This document shows, in pieces, positions 17,416 through 26,272 of a DNA stretch of 64,000 bases; positions within the stretch are counted from its first letter, which is position 1, and each line of letters starts with the position of its first letter. Source of the DNA: UBA5420 sp964485345 (GTDB lineage: Bacteria; Bacillota; Limnochordia; Darwinibacteriales; Darwinibacteriaceae). The stretch spans positions 11,447 through 75,446 of the forward strand of contig CAZAJB010000005.1 of NCBI GenBank assembly GCA_964485345.1. The letters run 5' to 3'. Under the pieces are notes generated by a model that saw only the letters and a list, made by a program, of their open reading frames with translations, made no database searches and was not told the DNA's origin. A program made the position numbers and the translations under genes.

Positions 17416-17667
17416 TTATCCCTCCTTCCGCCCGATTTTACTAATAACGGCAATCATCAGGGTCGTCATGCCGATTCCGGCAGCCGCTTCAGTAATGGCG
17501 AGGTCCGGAGCACTCATGAGTAGCCAAATAAGAGCAATGGTCACACTATAGGCTCCTAGAAGAATGGCTGCATAAAGCAAGTCTTGTACATAGGAAACGG
17601 CAATGGCAATGACAACCAAGAAACTCAAAAAGGCAACGTTGAAAAAATCAGCGATTTGGGGATTCAT
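17416..17667 (-). CDS. DUF4040 (MbhD-like) antiporter subunit
   Basis: 83 aa, three helices. The LLYAAILLGAYSVTIALIWLLMSAPDLAITEAAAGIGMTTLMIAVI stretch is the MbhD/DUF4040 motif, including the APDLAITEAA segment with its conserved acidic residues. It corresponds to another piece of the MrpA C-terminal region, split off here. It overlaps mrpG by 4 bp. Confidence 0.88.
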   Translation of the reverse strand: MNPQIADFFNVAFLSFLVVIAIAVSYVQDLLYAAILLGAYSVTIALIWLLMSAPDLAITEAAAGIGMTTLMIAVISKIGRKEG

Positions 17668-17996
17668 AAGCCAACGTCCTCCTTTTCGTCTTCCTTGGGG
17701 CCACCGCGATGCGTGAGCACAACCCAGTTACCGCGCAACAGGGCTACCTTACTCACATAATGGGACATAGTGGGATTGATGATCCAAACCACTCCCAAGA
17801 CCAGAATAAGCTTAAAAATATTGGCCAAACCAGGCACCGAAAGGATCAGACCCATAATAATAAACCCAAAACCAAAGGTATCTCCTAACGATGCAGCATG
17901 CAGACGAGTGTAAGCATCCGGCATCCGCAAGAGACCTAGACTGGTCAAGGCGAAGAAAAAAACACCCACTGCGAAAAAAGCATGAGCTAGGGTCAT
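17664..17996 (-). CDS. mrpG: Na+/H+ antiporter subunit G (MrpG)
   Basis: 110 aa with three helices; GLLRMPDAYTRLHAASLGDTFGFGFIIMGLIL is the MrpG signature. Its start shares a base with the stop of mrpF (TAATG) and its end overlaps the next gene by 4 bp. Confidence 0.92.
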   Translation of the reverse strand: MTLAHAFFAVGVFFFALTSLGLLRMPDAYTRLHAASLGDTFGFGFIIMGLILSVPGLANIFKLILVLGVVWIINPTMSHYVSKVALLRGNWVVLTHRGGPKEDEKEDVGL

Positions 17997-18325
17997 TATC
18001 TCTCCTCCTCCTTACCCACAAAATGGATGAGTTGTGCAGGTCTCTGTTCTATATCCTCTGTCAGGCTCGCAGCATCGTCTGGTAGGAGCGAACGCAACAT
18101 GGCCAATAAACCCACAAAACCGCAAAGTGCCAAAACAAGGGCTACGTCAATATAACTCATATCATTCGTAGCGTAGGCCAAAAGTAGGATAACCGCCATG
18201 CCCTTTGTAGAAATGGCTGATGATGCCACCAGGCGGTCCACAGCTGTAGGACCTAGAACCGCACGTACAAAATCCACTACGGCCAGAAACCCAATAAGGA
18301 TGATTAAGACTAAAGTCACACTCAT
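17996..18325 (-). CDS. mrpF: Na+/H+ antiporter subunit F (MrpF)
   Basis: 109 aa, three helices; the family motif is VRAVLGPTAVDRLVASSAISTKGMAVILLLAYATNDMSYIDVALVLALCGFVG. It carries a longer than usual hydrophilic C-terminal tail (about 30 residues). It overlaps mrpE by 4 bp. Confidence 0.9.
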   Translation of the reverse strand: MSVTLVLIILIGFLAVVDFVRAVLGPTAVDRLVASSAISTKGMAVILLLAYATNDMSYIDVALVLALCGFVGLLAMLRSLLPDDAASLTEDIEQRPAQLIHFVGKEEER

Positions 18326-18813
18326 TTCACTCGACTCCCTTCCAAACGCTGGATGACCCGGACCATCCGGCTGTCCTCCAGACCTTCGCGGAGATCCTTG
18401 GTAAGGCCGTGGACCATAAAGTACCCTGTATTTGGGTTCACGTCTATGGTGACAGTACCCGGGGTAATTGTGATGGTATTTGCAAGGAGAATCCTGCCCC
18501 AGGAGGTCTGAAGGTCAGGTTTGAACGAGACAAAACCCGAATCCAACTTAGAACGACTGGATAACACGGCTTTCCCCACTGTAAGATTGGCTAAGACGAT
18601 CTCCCAAAGTAAAGTTAGGGCAAAACGAATGGTAGCGGGTAGCGTCCCCACGAGCGATCGGCTAGGGAGCAAATCTGACAGGTCGCCCCAAAACCAAGTC
18701 ACAAGTCCTGCCAATACTAAACCCGTAATAATATGCTGTGCATCATAATCGGAAGACAGCAATAACCAGAATAATAATAAGAAAATAAAAAGGACAATCT
18801 GTCTTTTACGCAC
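18322..18813 (-). CDS. mrpE: Na+/H+ antiporter subunit E (MrpE)
   Basis: 163 aa. First gene of the antiporter operon. The GTG at 18813 has GAGAGGTG 6 nt upstream and is preferred over the GTG at 18822. An N-terminal membrane pair (IVLFIFLLLFWLLLSSDYDAQHIITGLVLAGLVTWFWG) is followed by the cytoplasmic domain with ILLANTITITPGTVTIDV, the MrpE hallmark. A TTGACA lies about 45 bp upstream without a convincing -10. Confidence 0.9.
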   Translation of the reverse strand: MRKRQIVLFIFLLLFWLLLSSDYDAQHIITGLVLAGLVTWFWGDLSDLLPSRSLVGTLPATIRFALTLLWEIVLANLTVGKAVLSSRSKLDSGFVSFKPDLQTSWGRILLANTITITPGTVTIDVNPNTGYFMVHGLTKDLREGLEDSRMVRVIQRLEGSRVK

Positions 18814-19049
18814 TGCTTTCACCTCTCATTAGGTAATGCTTGTAGCAACAACTACTATATTCCTTTGTCAATGAGTAGTCAAAACAATAGTGTGATGGAA
18901 TTAGCACTTTGTATCACATGCTTGTCACTTATCAGCAGTTCCTGCCGAAATCCGAGCCTACCTCTTCTTCTCGGAGGGGGATGAACAGGAGATTGTGCCA
19001 CGGAGGAGAAGTAAACGGAAGTAATTCGTTTTCTTTGGGAGGAATATTG

Positions 19050-20360
19050 ATGTGTGATACGATGGTGGCTTTAGGCAATTCGACCGCAGACAGAAACGTG
19101 ATCTTCGCCAAGAATAGCGATCGCCAACCGAACGAGCCTCTACTTATGATGCGAGTACCGCGCCAAACATATGCGGAGGGTGCCCAGGTCAAGTGCACCT
19201 ATATCAGCATTGATCAAGTCCGTGAGACCTATGACATCCTACTTCTCAAGCCTTCCTGGATGTGGGGTGCCGAAATGGGTGCCAATGAGTACGGACTTAA
19301 TGTCGGTAACGAAGCGGTCTTTACCAAGGTCAAGCAAGGGCCCGCCAGCCTCATAGGCATGGATCTAGTACGTCTTGCCTTGGAGCGCTGTAAGACCAGT
19401 ACTGAGGCACTCCAGCTGATCACTGAGCTACTAGAGAAGCACGGTCAGGGCGGAAATTGTGGCTATGAAAAACGATTTATCTATCACAACTCTTTCCTAA
19501 TCGCAGACAGAAGTTCCGCTTGGGTGCTAGAGACCGCTGGCCCCTATTGGGTCGCTGAGCGTGTTAAAGATGTGCGGGCCATTTCCAATCGCCTAAGTAT
19601 AGGAACTAACTTCGATCTCTCCCACCCCGAGGTCATCAACTTTGCAATCTCTAAGAGATGGTGCAAGTCAGCGGCAGACTTCGACTTTGCCCGCTGTTAC
19701 TCCAATAGTCTGATCACCAGGTTTAGCGGTTCAGAGAGCAGACACAGTACATGCTCGACGATACTTGAGAGCGAAAAGGGGCAAATCAGCGTTGCAACCA
19801 TGATGGCGATTCTACGATCCCATGGGGACAAATTCGGGTCAAACAGCCCCTTTGCCAGACCTGCCTTAGGAAGTGTCTGTATGCACGGAGGAGGACTGGT
19901 CGGCGATCACACTACCGGAAGCTACATCGCCTCACTCAGCGAATCGCTTGACACGTATTGGCTCACCGGAAGCTCGACACCTTGCATCTCCATCTTTAAA
20001 CCGTATTGGTTGACCCAAAACGATGTCCTTTATGGCGAGGATCAACAGCAGGAGGCACTGGATTTTTGGATCCTGAGGGAAGAATTCCACCGTCTAGTCC
20101 TGCAGAATAAGGTATTTACATTAAGAAAGCACCTCGAAGAAGGTGCAAAGTTAGAACAGGCGGCCCTAAGGGAGGTATCGTCTCTAGACCCAAAGGACGA
20201 TCCTCACAGACTCGAAGCCATCATGGCCAACGCCTGGCAAGCTGAGCAGAAGCTTGTGCAGACTGCAGTGATTAGCAGCCGGCCGAACGCGGGAGAGTTT
20301 AGGGGCAGTCTCAGGTTTAAACGCTACTGGCAGAAACAGACAGAAAAAATAAGTTTATAG
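19050..20360 (+). CDS. Secernin-like C69-family hydrolase
   Basis: 436 aa from the ATG at 19050, 6 nt after GGGAGGA; the frame is open upstream but unrelated in character. The protein starts MCDTMVALGNSTADRNVIFAKNSDRQPNEP, the secernin/PepD pattern in which Cys2 becomes the N-terminal nucleophile after Met removal. Other family blocks are MGANEYGLNVGNEAVFTK and ISNRLSIG. Predicted dipeptidase or amidohydrolase, cytoplasmic as no signal peptide exists. It converges with aroB, their ends overlapping by 6 bp. The intergenic region 18823-19049 otherwise shows no gene. Confidence 0.85.
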   Translation: MCDTMVALGNSTADRNVIFAKNSDRQPNEPLLMMRVPRQTYAEGAQVKCTYISIDQVRETYDILLLKPSWMWGAEMGANEYGLNVGNEAVFTKVKQGPASLIGMDLVRLALERCKTSTEALQLITELLEKHGQGGNCGYEKRFIYHNSFLIADRSSAWVLETAGPYWVAERVKDVRAISNRLSIGTNFDLSHPEVINFAISKRWCKSAADFDFARCYSNSLITRFSGSESRHSTCSTILESEKGQISVATMMAILRSHGDKFGSNSPFARPALGSVCMHGGGLVGDHTTGSYIASLSESLDTYWLTGSSTPCISIFKPYWLTQNDVLYGEDQQQEALDFWILREEFHRLVLQNKVFTLRKHLEEGAKLEQAALREVSSLDPKDDPHRLEAIMANAWQAEQKLVQTAVISSRPNAGEFRGSLRFKRYWQKQTEKISL

Positions 20361-21416
20361 GCGTTCCAAGAGGGCCCCGGCCTCCTGCCTGGTTAGGAAT
20401 ACCTCCGTGGTCTCTCCCTTCTTACTGGGAAGCACAAAGGATACTTTACCACCCCTGTTCTTCTTGTCCTTGGTCATATGATCCAGCAAACACCCAAGCA
20501 AGCTGTCTTCGAGTTTGAAGCCCATTCCTGTCCTTTCGATTAGGGTCAGGATCTCGCCGCAATATCCCTGATCCAGCAAGCCTAATTCGCGGGCCATCAG
20601 GGCTTCTATTTGCATGCCAATAAGCACTGCTTCGCCATGGGTGTACTGCTGGAATTCTGTGGCGGCTTCCAAAGCATGACCTATGGTATGGCCGTGGTTT
20701 AGTATTCTGCGAATACCTTCGTCTTTCTCATCCTCCGCCACAATCTCCGCCTTAATCTCGCAGCACCGGGTGATGACCTTGCTTATTGTAGCCTCCTCCA
20801 GGTTCAAAATGGCTGCAAAGTGGTCATGCAGATAACTCAAGAACCCATAATCGTAGATCACGCCATATTTGATCACTTCAGCGAGCCCACTGATTAAGTG
20901 TCTTCGAGGAAGAGTATGAAGACTGTCTGTGTCCATAAACACCGCCTGAGGCTGATAGAAGCTCCCCATTATGTTCTTAGCCTGAGGCATGTTAACTCCT
21001 GTTTTTCCACCTATAGAACTATCAACCTGAGCCAACAAGGTCGTTGGCACTTGAACATAGGGTATCCCCCTCATGTAAATCGAGGCACAAAAGCCCGCCA
21101 CATCACCAACTACACCGCCGCCTAGGGCAAGTATGCCTGAGCTCCTCGTCACGCCCAAGGCCAACATTTCGCCGACAATCCTCTCCACCTCTTGCAGCGT
21201 TTTGGCCCTCTCGCCTACGGGTAGGATAATCCGGTGAATACTAGGACCACCCCATCGTTCTACCAGTCTTTGACCATAGAGACTGTCCACGATTTCATCG
21301 CTAATTAAGACCCAAGAGTCCCTAGGGGATAAATGGGCAGGCAAGTCTGTTATGAGGCCCTGGCCAATATAGATGGGATAACTACGGGCTTGTAGGTTGA
21401 TCTGCAGCATCTCCAT
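20355..21416 (-). CDS. aroB: 3-dehydroquinate synthase
   Basis: 353 aa. Converts DAHP to 3-dehydroquinate in the shikimate pathway, NAD+ and metal dependent. Key blocks are ILALGGGVVGDVAGFCASIYMRGIPYVQVPTTLLAQVDSSIGGKTGVN, SGLAEVIKYG, and the metal ligands in RRILNHGHTIGHALE and HGEAVLIGM. The start is the ATG at 21416, 6 nt after GGTGAG; a GTG at 21428 is possible. It is directly after aroA (about 20 bp) on the same strand. Confidence 0.95.
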   Translation of the reverse strand: MEMLQINLQARSYPIYIGQGLITDLPAHLSPRDSWVLISDEIVDSLYGQRLVERWGGPSIHRIILPVGERAKTLQEVERIVGEMLALGVTRSSGILALGGGVVGDVAGFCASIYMRGIPYVQVPTTLLAQVDSSIGGKTGVNMPQAKNIMGSFYQPQAVFMDTDSLHTLPRRHLISGLAEVIKYGVIYDYGFLSYLHDHFAAILNLEEATISKVITRCCEIKAEIVAEDEKDEGIRRILNHGHTIGHALEAATEFQQYTHGEAVLIGMQIEALMARELGLLDQGYCGEILTLIERTGMGFKLEDSLLGCLLDHMTKDKKNRGGKVSFVLPSKKGETTEVFLTRQEAGALLERL

Positions 21417-21437
21417 CGCGCAGCTCACCGCCTTTCT

Positions 21438-22715
21438 TTACTCGGCTAGTTCCTTCAGTATTCGTTCAAATCCTGGGAAAGACACATCTACACACTGGCT
21501 GCCGTTGACCTTGACCGCATCCTGAGCAAACAAGCCGGCCACGGCCAAGGCCATAGCCATACGATGGTCTCCATAACTCTCTACCTCGGCGCCCAAGATC
21601 TTGTTAGGACCCTCGATCACAAGTCCGTCTGGGAGTTCATGAATTTCCACGCCGAGCTTGCCAAGTTCTGTGACTAAGGCCTGAATTCGATTGGATTCCT
21701 TAAAACGCAGTTCCTGCGCTCCGGTAATCATTGTGACCCCTTCGGCCTGGCTTGCTGCAACCGCCAAGATAGGGACCTCATCGACTAGACTTGGAATCCA
21801 TTCTGGAGGTATCGTCGTACCGTGCAGCGCACTGCCCCGGACTACGATATCACCATACAACTCACCGTTTTGCTGCCCGAGATTCTCTAGTTCGATCCTG
21901 GCTCCCATAGCCCGCAGGACATCAATCACTCCAGTTCGAGTTCGATTTAGACCCACATTTTCAATGACCACATGCGAGCCTGGCAAGGAGGCAGCAGCGA
22001 CCATGAAGAAGGCGGCAGATGAAATATCTCCGGGCACCCTAATATCTCGCGCTTCCAGTTGAGAAGGGGCTATTGTCACCCGATTGCAGTCTATTTCGAT
22101 CTCGGCTCCCATATATTCCAGCATGAGTTCGGTGTGATTACGTGCAGGAATGAGCTCCCTGACAATTGTCTCTCCCGCTGCGTACAATCCCGCCAGTAAG
22201 ATAGCGGATTTCACCTGGGCGCTGGCGATTGGAAGGGTGTAGTCTATACCCTGCAGACACCCTCCTTGAACCACTAGAGGGGCTAAATCCAGGCCCTCCC
22301 TCCCAGTAATCTTCGCCCCCATGCTTCGTAAAGGAACTGCGATCCGGTCCATGGGTCTTGCCTTGATTGAATCGTCTCCCGTGATGATCGACGCGAAATC
22401 TTGCCCTGCAAGGATTCCGCTGAGCAGTCGCATCGTCGTGCCTGAGTTTCCCACATCGAGTATACCTGCGGGCTTCCCTAAACCCTTCAGCCCTCTTCCT
22501 TGCACGATAATCTGAGAACCTCGGTCCTCAATTTGGGCTCCTAAGTTCCGCAAACACTCTAGGGTGCTAAGGCAATCGGCACCGCGCAGAAAACCCGTGA
22601 TCGCTGCGCTACCCTCACTGATGGCAAGTAACATCACCGCTCTGTGTGAGATAGATTTGTCGCCTGGGACAAACACTCGCCCCTTCATACATTTAGCTCT
22701 GCCTCTGAGCAGCAA
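21438..22715 (-). CDS. aroA: 3-phosphoshikimate 1-carboxyvinyltransferase (EPSP synthase)
   Basis: About 425 aa. Transfers enolpyruvyl from PEP to shikimate-3-phosphate. VPGDKSISHRAVML, LDVGNSGTTMRLLSGILAG, the S-A-Q-V-K-S segment (SAQVKSAILLAG), KESNRIQAL and the C-terminal YGDHRMAMALAVAG are all present. The best start is the TTG at 22715, six bases after AGGAGGTG; GTGs at 22721 and 22724 are too close to the site. It heads an aroA-aroB operon that diverges from the FMN riboswitch. Confidence 0.95.
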   Translation of the reverse strand: MLLRGRAKCMKGRVFVPGDKSISHRAVMLLAISEGSAAITGFLRGADCLSTLECLRNLGAQIEDRGSQIIVQGRGLKGLGKPAGILDVGNSGTTMRLLSGILAGQDFASIITGDDSIKARPMDRIAVPLRSMGAKITGREGLDLAPLVVQGGCLQGIDYTLPIASAQVKSAILLAGLYAAGETIVRELIPARNHTELMLEYMGAEIEIDCNRVTIAPSQLEARDIRVPGDISSAAFFMVAAASLPGSHVVIENVGLNRTRTGVIDVLRAMGARIELENLGQQNGELYGDIVVRGSALHGTTIPPEWIPSLVDEVPILAVAASQAEGVTMITGAQELRFKESNRIQALVTELGKLGVEIHELPDGLVIEGPNKILGAEVESYGDHRMAMALAVAGLFAQDAVKVNGSQCVDVSFPGFERILKELAE

Positions 22716-22745
22716 AAGCACCACCTCCTATTGTGACCATTCTCC

Positions 22746-22774
22746 TTGACGACCCCTTTGAGCTAAGCTATAAT
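22746..22774 (+). promoter_or_regulatory. Promoter of the FMN riboswitch transcript
   Basis: TTGACG (22746-22751), 17-bp spacer, TATAAT (22769-22774). The transcript would begin about 15 nt before the riboswitch. Confidence 0.85.
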
Positions 22775-22796
22775 AAAGATGAAAATTGCATAATGA

Positions 22797-22910
22797 ATTC
22801 TTCGGGGCGGGGTGTGATTCCCCACCGGCGGTTATAGTCCGCGAGCAACCCAAGGGTTGTTGATTTGGTGTAATTCCAAAACCGACAGTATAGTCTGGAT
22901 GAGAGAAGAG
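22797..22910 (+). promoter_or_regulatory. FMN riboswitch (RFN element)
   Basis: Contains the conserved RFN blocks in order: TTCGGGGCGGGGTG, ATTCCCCACCGGCGG, AGTCCGCGAGC, a variable CAACCCAAGGGTTGTTG hairpin, GGTGTAATTCC, AACCGACAGTATAGTCTGGATG and the closing AGAGAAGA of P1. Binding of flavin mononucleotide normally lowers expression of the gene downstream. A terminator hairpin follows at 22951, and the gene controlled is an orphan solute-binding protein rather than a usual riboflavin gene. Confidence 0.96.
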
Positions 22911-22950
22911 CAGACAGAATAATTCTGTCTGTGATTTTACCAGTGTACGC

Positions 22951-22982
22951 AAGGCAGCCTGAAGAATTTGGGCTGCTTTTTT
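22951..22982 (+). terminator. Riboswitch-controlled intrinsic terminator
   Basis: Stem AAGGCAGCC / GGCTGCTTT with an 11-nt loop and a T-run, lying between the riboswitch and the ribosome site of the solute-binding-protein gene. A second hairpin (cagacagaat/attctgtctg, 22911-22931) sits between aptamer and terminator and may be the switching element. Confidence 0.85.
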
Positions 22983-23019
22983 CTGTATAGGAATCGCAAG
23001 CCAATTGGAAGGAGTTCAT

Positions 23020-24294
23020 ATGATGTACAGAAAATCAAGGCTCGCTCTTCTCGTTATCACGCTTGTTGCAGGACTTTTGTTGGCGGGGGCTGCGACCGAG
23101 GCCCAAGTAACAACCATCAACTACTGGCACTACTTAAGTGGCGACAATGCTAAGATCCATGAGCAGATGGTAGCAGAATTTAACGCCCAGCATCCCCATA
23201 TTCAAGTTAAGGTACTTTACACCGGAAACCAGTTTGTGGCTCGAGACAAACTGCTCGCGGCCGTAGCAGGAAGTGCACCTCCAGATGTAGCCCTTGTCGA
23301 CCAGTTTTGGCCACCTCTCATGGTCTCAGCAGGCGCATTGATTCCTCTACGCCACTTCGTGGATCCTGATGAATACTTGAGCGATTATAGCGCTTTGTCC
23401 AAAGACACTGTCACAGTTCACGGAGAGGCCTGGACCGTTCCCTTTTCTCTCAGTAATCAGATCCTCTTGTATAACAAAGACAAGTTCAAAGAGGTTGGGT
23501 TGGATCCCGAAACACCTCCCACCACCTGGCACGAACTTGTGGAGTATGCATCCATCCTTACCCGCGACATCAACAGCGATGGGCGAACCGATGAATGGGG
23601 TGTAAACTTTACAACTAGAGCCAACATGGGTTCCATGTATGCATTCATCACCTTCATGTGGCAAGCTGGAGGCGAACTGTACAGCCCAGACTATAGCGAA
23701 GCTGTGTTTAACGACGAAGCAGCTCGTGAGGCAGCCCAGTTTTGGATCGATCTAGCCCATCGACACAAAGTACTATCACTCTCCCCCCCTACCGACGGAT
23801 TTGAGACCGGCCGCATTGCCATGCAATACTCGAGCACTTCATCCATCGCTGCCACGAAGAGCAAAGTTGACTTCGACTTGGGTGTGGCACCACTACCGGG
23901 GTACAAGAACCAGGTGACCGGTGTCGGTGGTAGCAGTCTAGCGATCTTCAAGACGGAGCCAGCGAGAGAGTCTGCAGCATGGGAGTTTGTCAATTGGATG
24001 ACGAGCACGGAGAACAATCTAGAGTGGAGCATGAACACAGGCTATATTCCCCTCAGGCTTTCCGTACGAGACTCAGACAAGTACCAAGCGTACCTGGCCA
24101 ACAATCCCCACATGCAAGTCGTGTTGGAACAGTTTGACTACGCTAGAGCTCGGCCAAACACCGTGAGCTATGCTGATCTTTCTCGTATCTTGGGTGTCGC
24201 AGTAGAAGAAGCTCTTTATGGTAACACCAATCCCGGACCGATTCTCGATCAAGCCGTAAAAGAAGCAAACATCTACATTCGAGAGCTCGACTAA
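23020..24294 (+). CDS. Family 1 extracellular solute-binding protein (ABC type), FMN-riboswitch controlled
   Basis: 424 aa from the ATG at 23020, 5 nt after GGAAGGAG. A Sec signal peptide (MMYRKSRLALLVITLVAGLLLAGAATEAQ) lacks a lipobox Cys, so the mature protein is soluble; in a monoderm it would be lost, which fits a periplasm. The fold is the UgpB/MalE type: TTINYWHYLSGDNAKIHEQMVAEFNAQHPHIQVKV at the start and FETGRIAMQYSSTSSIAATK, GVGGSSLAIFKTEPARESAAWEFVNWM further on. No permease or ATPase gene is adjacent. The FMN riboswitch upstream suggests a flavin-related ligand or a partner in flavin homeostasis; sugar is the default ligand of the family. Confidence 0.88.
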   Translation: MMYRKSRLALLVITLVAGLLLAGAATEAQVTTINYWHYLSGDNAKIHEQMVAEFNAQHPHIQVKVLYTGNQFVARDKLLAAVAGSAPPDVALVDQFWPPLMVSAGALIPLRHFVDPDEYLSDYSALSKDTVTVHGEAWTVPFSLSNQILLYNKDKFKEVGLDPETPPTTWHELVEYASILTRDINSDGRTDEWGVNFTTRANMGSMYAFITFMWQAGGELYSPDYSEAVFNDEAAREAAQFWIDLAHRHKVLSLSPPTDGFETGRIAMQYSSTSSIAATKSKVDFDLGVAPLPGYKNQVTGVGGSSLAIFKTEPARESAAWEFVNWMTSTENNLEWSMNTGYIPLRLSVRDSDKYQAYLANNPHMQVVLEQFDYARARPNTVSYADLSRILGVAVEEALYGNTNPGPILDQAVKEANIYIRELD

Positions 24295-24304
24295 ACGCTA
24301 GAGC

Positions 24305-24335
24305 AAAGGCTCAGGTCCTCACCTGAGCCTTTTTT
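24305..24335 (+). terminator. Bidirectional terminator
   Basis: A perfect stem AAAGGCTCAGGT / ACCTGAGCCTTT with a 4-nt loop and a T-run, just after the solute-binding-protein gene. The end of the convergent MFS gene lies inside the hairpin. Confidence 0.88.
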
Positions 24336-25477
24336 GAGGTTTTCTCTGGATTGTGCCTTAGATAAAACAACAATCCTAGACCATTGATGACAGCCACTGC
24401 AAGCCAGAATATTCCATACGAATAGCTGGCCAGCCAAGAGAGGCCAATGGAGCCTAGAACAAGACCTAAGTCAAAGGCGTTGCTAAAGAAGGCCAGATCA
24501 TTTGAGGCATCGACCGCGTTGATACTGTAGCCTGGGACCATGGACATCAGCACTGTATTCACAAAACCGAAACCCACCCCGACCAAAATAGCGGCGGCGA
24601 TCATGATTGCGGCCCCGTTGAGAATGGCCAGGAACAAAATACCGGCTATCATGAGATAGAATCCCGGAACAATCATGGCACTGCGCCCGAAACGATCCGA
24701 GAGGTAGCCAGAAACCGCGCCACTCAACGTAAAGGTAAGGGCATACAGAGTGAAAAAGAGGCTGGGATTGGAGATTCCTACGTGAACTGCATGGAGCGTA
24801 AAGATGGATGATGTTGCACCCATAAGGGTGGCGGACAAGAACATCGTACCCGAGAGAACCAGCAGATTATGGTTTTTCCAAGGCGAATGGGGCTGGTATT
24901 TCCGACCCATACCGAAACCTGCAATTTTGCTCTTGTCTCCAATAAAGAAACTCAACACCATAGCCACTGCCACAACGAGCATTGCTCCCCAGAAGAGGGA
25001 GGAATAACCCGACTTTTCCGCCAAAAAACTGCCAGCCAAGGGACCTACCATCATACCCAAACCGATCATGGCTGCGAAAATACCAAAGAAGCGGCCGCGA
25101 TTATTGGGACGGGTATAGTCCGAGAGCAACCCCTGTGCGCCTGTGACAAAACCAGCTAGCCCCACACTCTGTAGCAATCGAACTACGATCAAGAAGCCGA
25201 ATCCCAAGAAAGGTTGGTAAAGAAGCATCACCAATGTAGCCATGACAAGCCCGATCCGCAAGACCAAGAGGTTCGAGCGCCTCGTAGCCATTCTGCCAAA
25301 AAAGACCTTGAAGCCAACGGCTCCAAGGAACATCATGCCTACCATTACTCCCACTACCACTTCACTTCCGCCAAGTCCGGTGATATAAAGTGGCAACGTG
25401 GGCACAAACATCTGATTCATGGTATGGTAGAAAAAGGTGATCAACAATACTAGGGTTAGATCTTTGTGTTTACCCAT
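24311..25477 (-). CDS. MFS transporter
   Basis: 388 aa, 12 predicted helices, typical major facilitator. The loop 2-3 motif appears as GAVGFKVFFGRMATRRSNLLVLRIG and its pseudo-repeat in the second half as SGAVSGYLSDRFGRSAMIVPGFYLMIAG. The resemblance to drug/sugar efflux carriers is general; substrate unknown. It has a GGAGAG site before the ATG. Confidence 0.85.
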   Translation of the reverse strand: MGKHKDLTLVLLITFFYHTMNQMFVPTLPLYITGLGGSEVVVGVMVGMMFLGAVGFKVFFGRMATRRSNLLVLRIGLVMATLVMLLYQPFLGFGFLIVVRLLQSVGLAGFVTGAQGLLSDYTRPNNRGRFFGIFAAMIGLGMMVGPLAGSFLAEKSGYSSLFWGAMLVVAVAMVLSFFIGDKSKIAGFGMGRKYQPHSPWKNHNLLVLSGTMFLSATLMGATSSIFTLHAVHVGISNPSLFFTLYALTFTLSGAVSGYLSDRFGRSAMIVPGFYLMIAGILFLAILNGAAIMIAAAILVGVGFGFVNTVLMSMVPGYSINAVDASNDLAFFSNAFDLGLVLGSIGLSWLASYSYGIFWLAVAVINGLGLLFYLRHNPEKTSKKAQVRT

Positions 25478-25510
25478 TATACTCTCCGCTCTAGAACCGA
25501 TTACATCTCC

Positions 25511-26143
25511 CTATAGGACAAAAAGAAAAACCATCAGAAAATGAAGGATTGTGCCGAGACCAACGAATATGTGGAAGACCTCATGAAAGCCAAATCGTTT
25601 AGGAACAAAGTTGAAGATCTTGGTTGCGTAGATAATGGCACCAATCGTATAGGCTGCGCCACCCGCGATCAGAAGAATCAGAGCTGGTTTGGGTAGAGTC
25701 CCGACCAGTTGCTTAAAAGGAATAACCGCCATCCAACCCAAGAACAAGTAAAACCCCGCGGTCACACTGCGCGGTAAGCCTACCAACCAGATCTTGAGGA
25801 TAGCTCCCACGGCGGCCAGGCCCCAGACAAGCGCTAACATCGCCCAGCGCCACGTTTCTTCCAAACCATAATATAGGATAGGGGTATAGGTCCCTGCAAT
25901 CAACACATAAATGGAAATGTGATCCAGTTTACGCAAGATCAGTTCCTTCTTGGGAGTTGTGCGCACCCAATGATAGAGTGTACTTGCGCCGTAGAGCATG
26001 ATAATGCTAAGGCCGAAGATCAAGGCAACCGCGACCCCAGACACCGTCCCCCAACCTTTCCAAAGCAAAAGCCCTAGACCTATCAGACCCGCCAGAAACA
26101 TAACAAAATGCGTGAGCGCATTCACCGGTTCTTTGATTTTCAT
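25511..26143 (-). CDS. trhA: TrhA/hemolysin III family membrane protein
   Basis: 210 aa, seven helices of the HlyIII/PAQR superfamily. Conserved S-x3-H and His ligands: YGASTLYHWVRT, KLDHISIYVLIAGTYTPI and GFHEVFHIFVGLGTILHF near the C-terminus. Bacillus TrhA (YplQ) is linked to membrane energetics and lipid homeostasis rather than haemolysis. The ATG follows GAGGAGGTGA. Divergent from the PAP2 gene. Confidence 0.9.
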   Translation of the reverse strand: MKIKEPVNALTHFVMFLAGLIGLGLLLWKGWGTVSGVAVALIFGLSIIMLYGASTLYHWVRTTPKKELILRKLDHISIYVLIAGTYTPILYYGLEETWRWAMLALVWGLAAVGAILKIWLVGLPRSVTAGFYLFLGWMAVIPFKQLVGTLPKPALILLIAGGAAYTIGAIIYATKIFNFVPKRFGFHEVFHIFVGLGTILHFLMVFLFVL

Positions 26144-26272
26144 GCTGGGCTCACCTCCTCGGCTACTCTTCCCCTTCCTGCGAGAAAAATCCTGCTTTGC
26201 TCAGCCAGCGGAAGGACAAATTTCGCGTACTTAGAATACTGATCATAACGATCCAAAAAGGAGATGATCAAC

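Noticed and set aside
18890..18920. TGTGAT...ATCACA inverted repeat, reminiscent of a Crp site
   Set aside because: Arms are 16 bp apart, far from the usual 4-6 bp of Crp/Fnr sites, and no promoter was found next to it.
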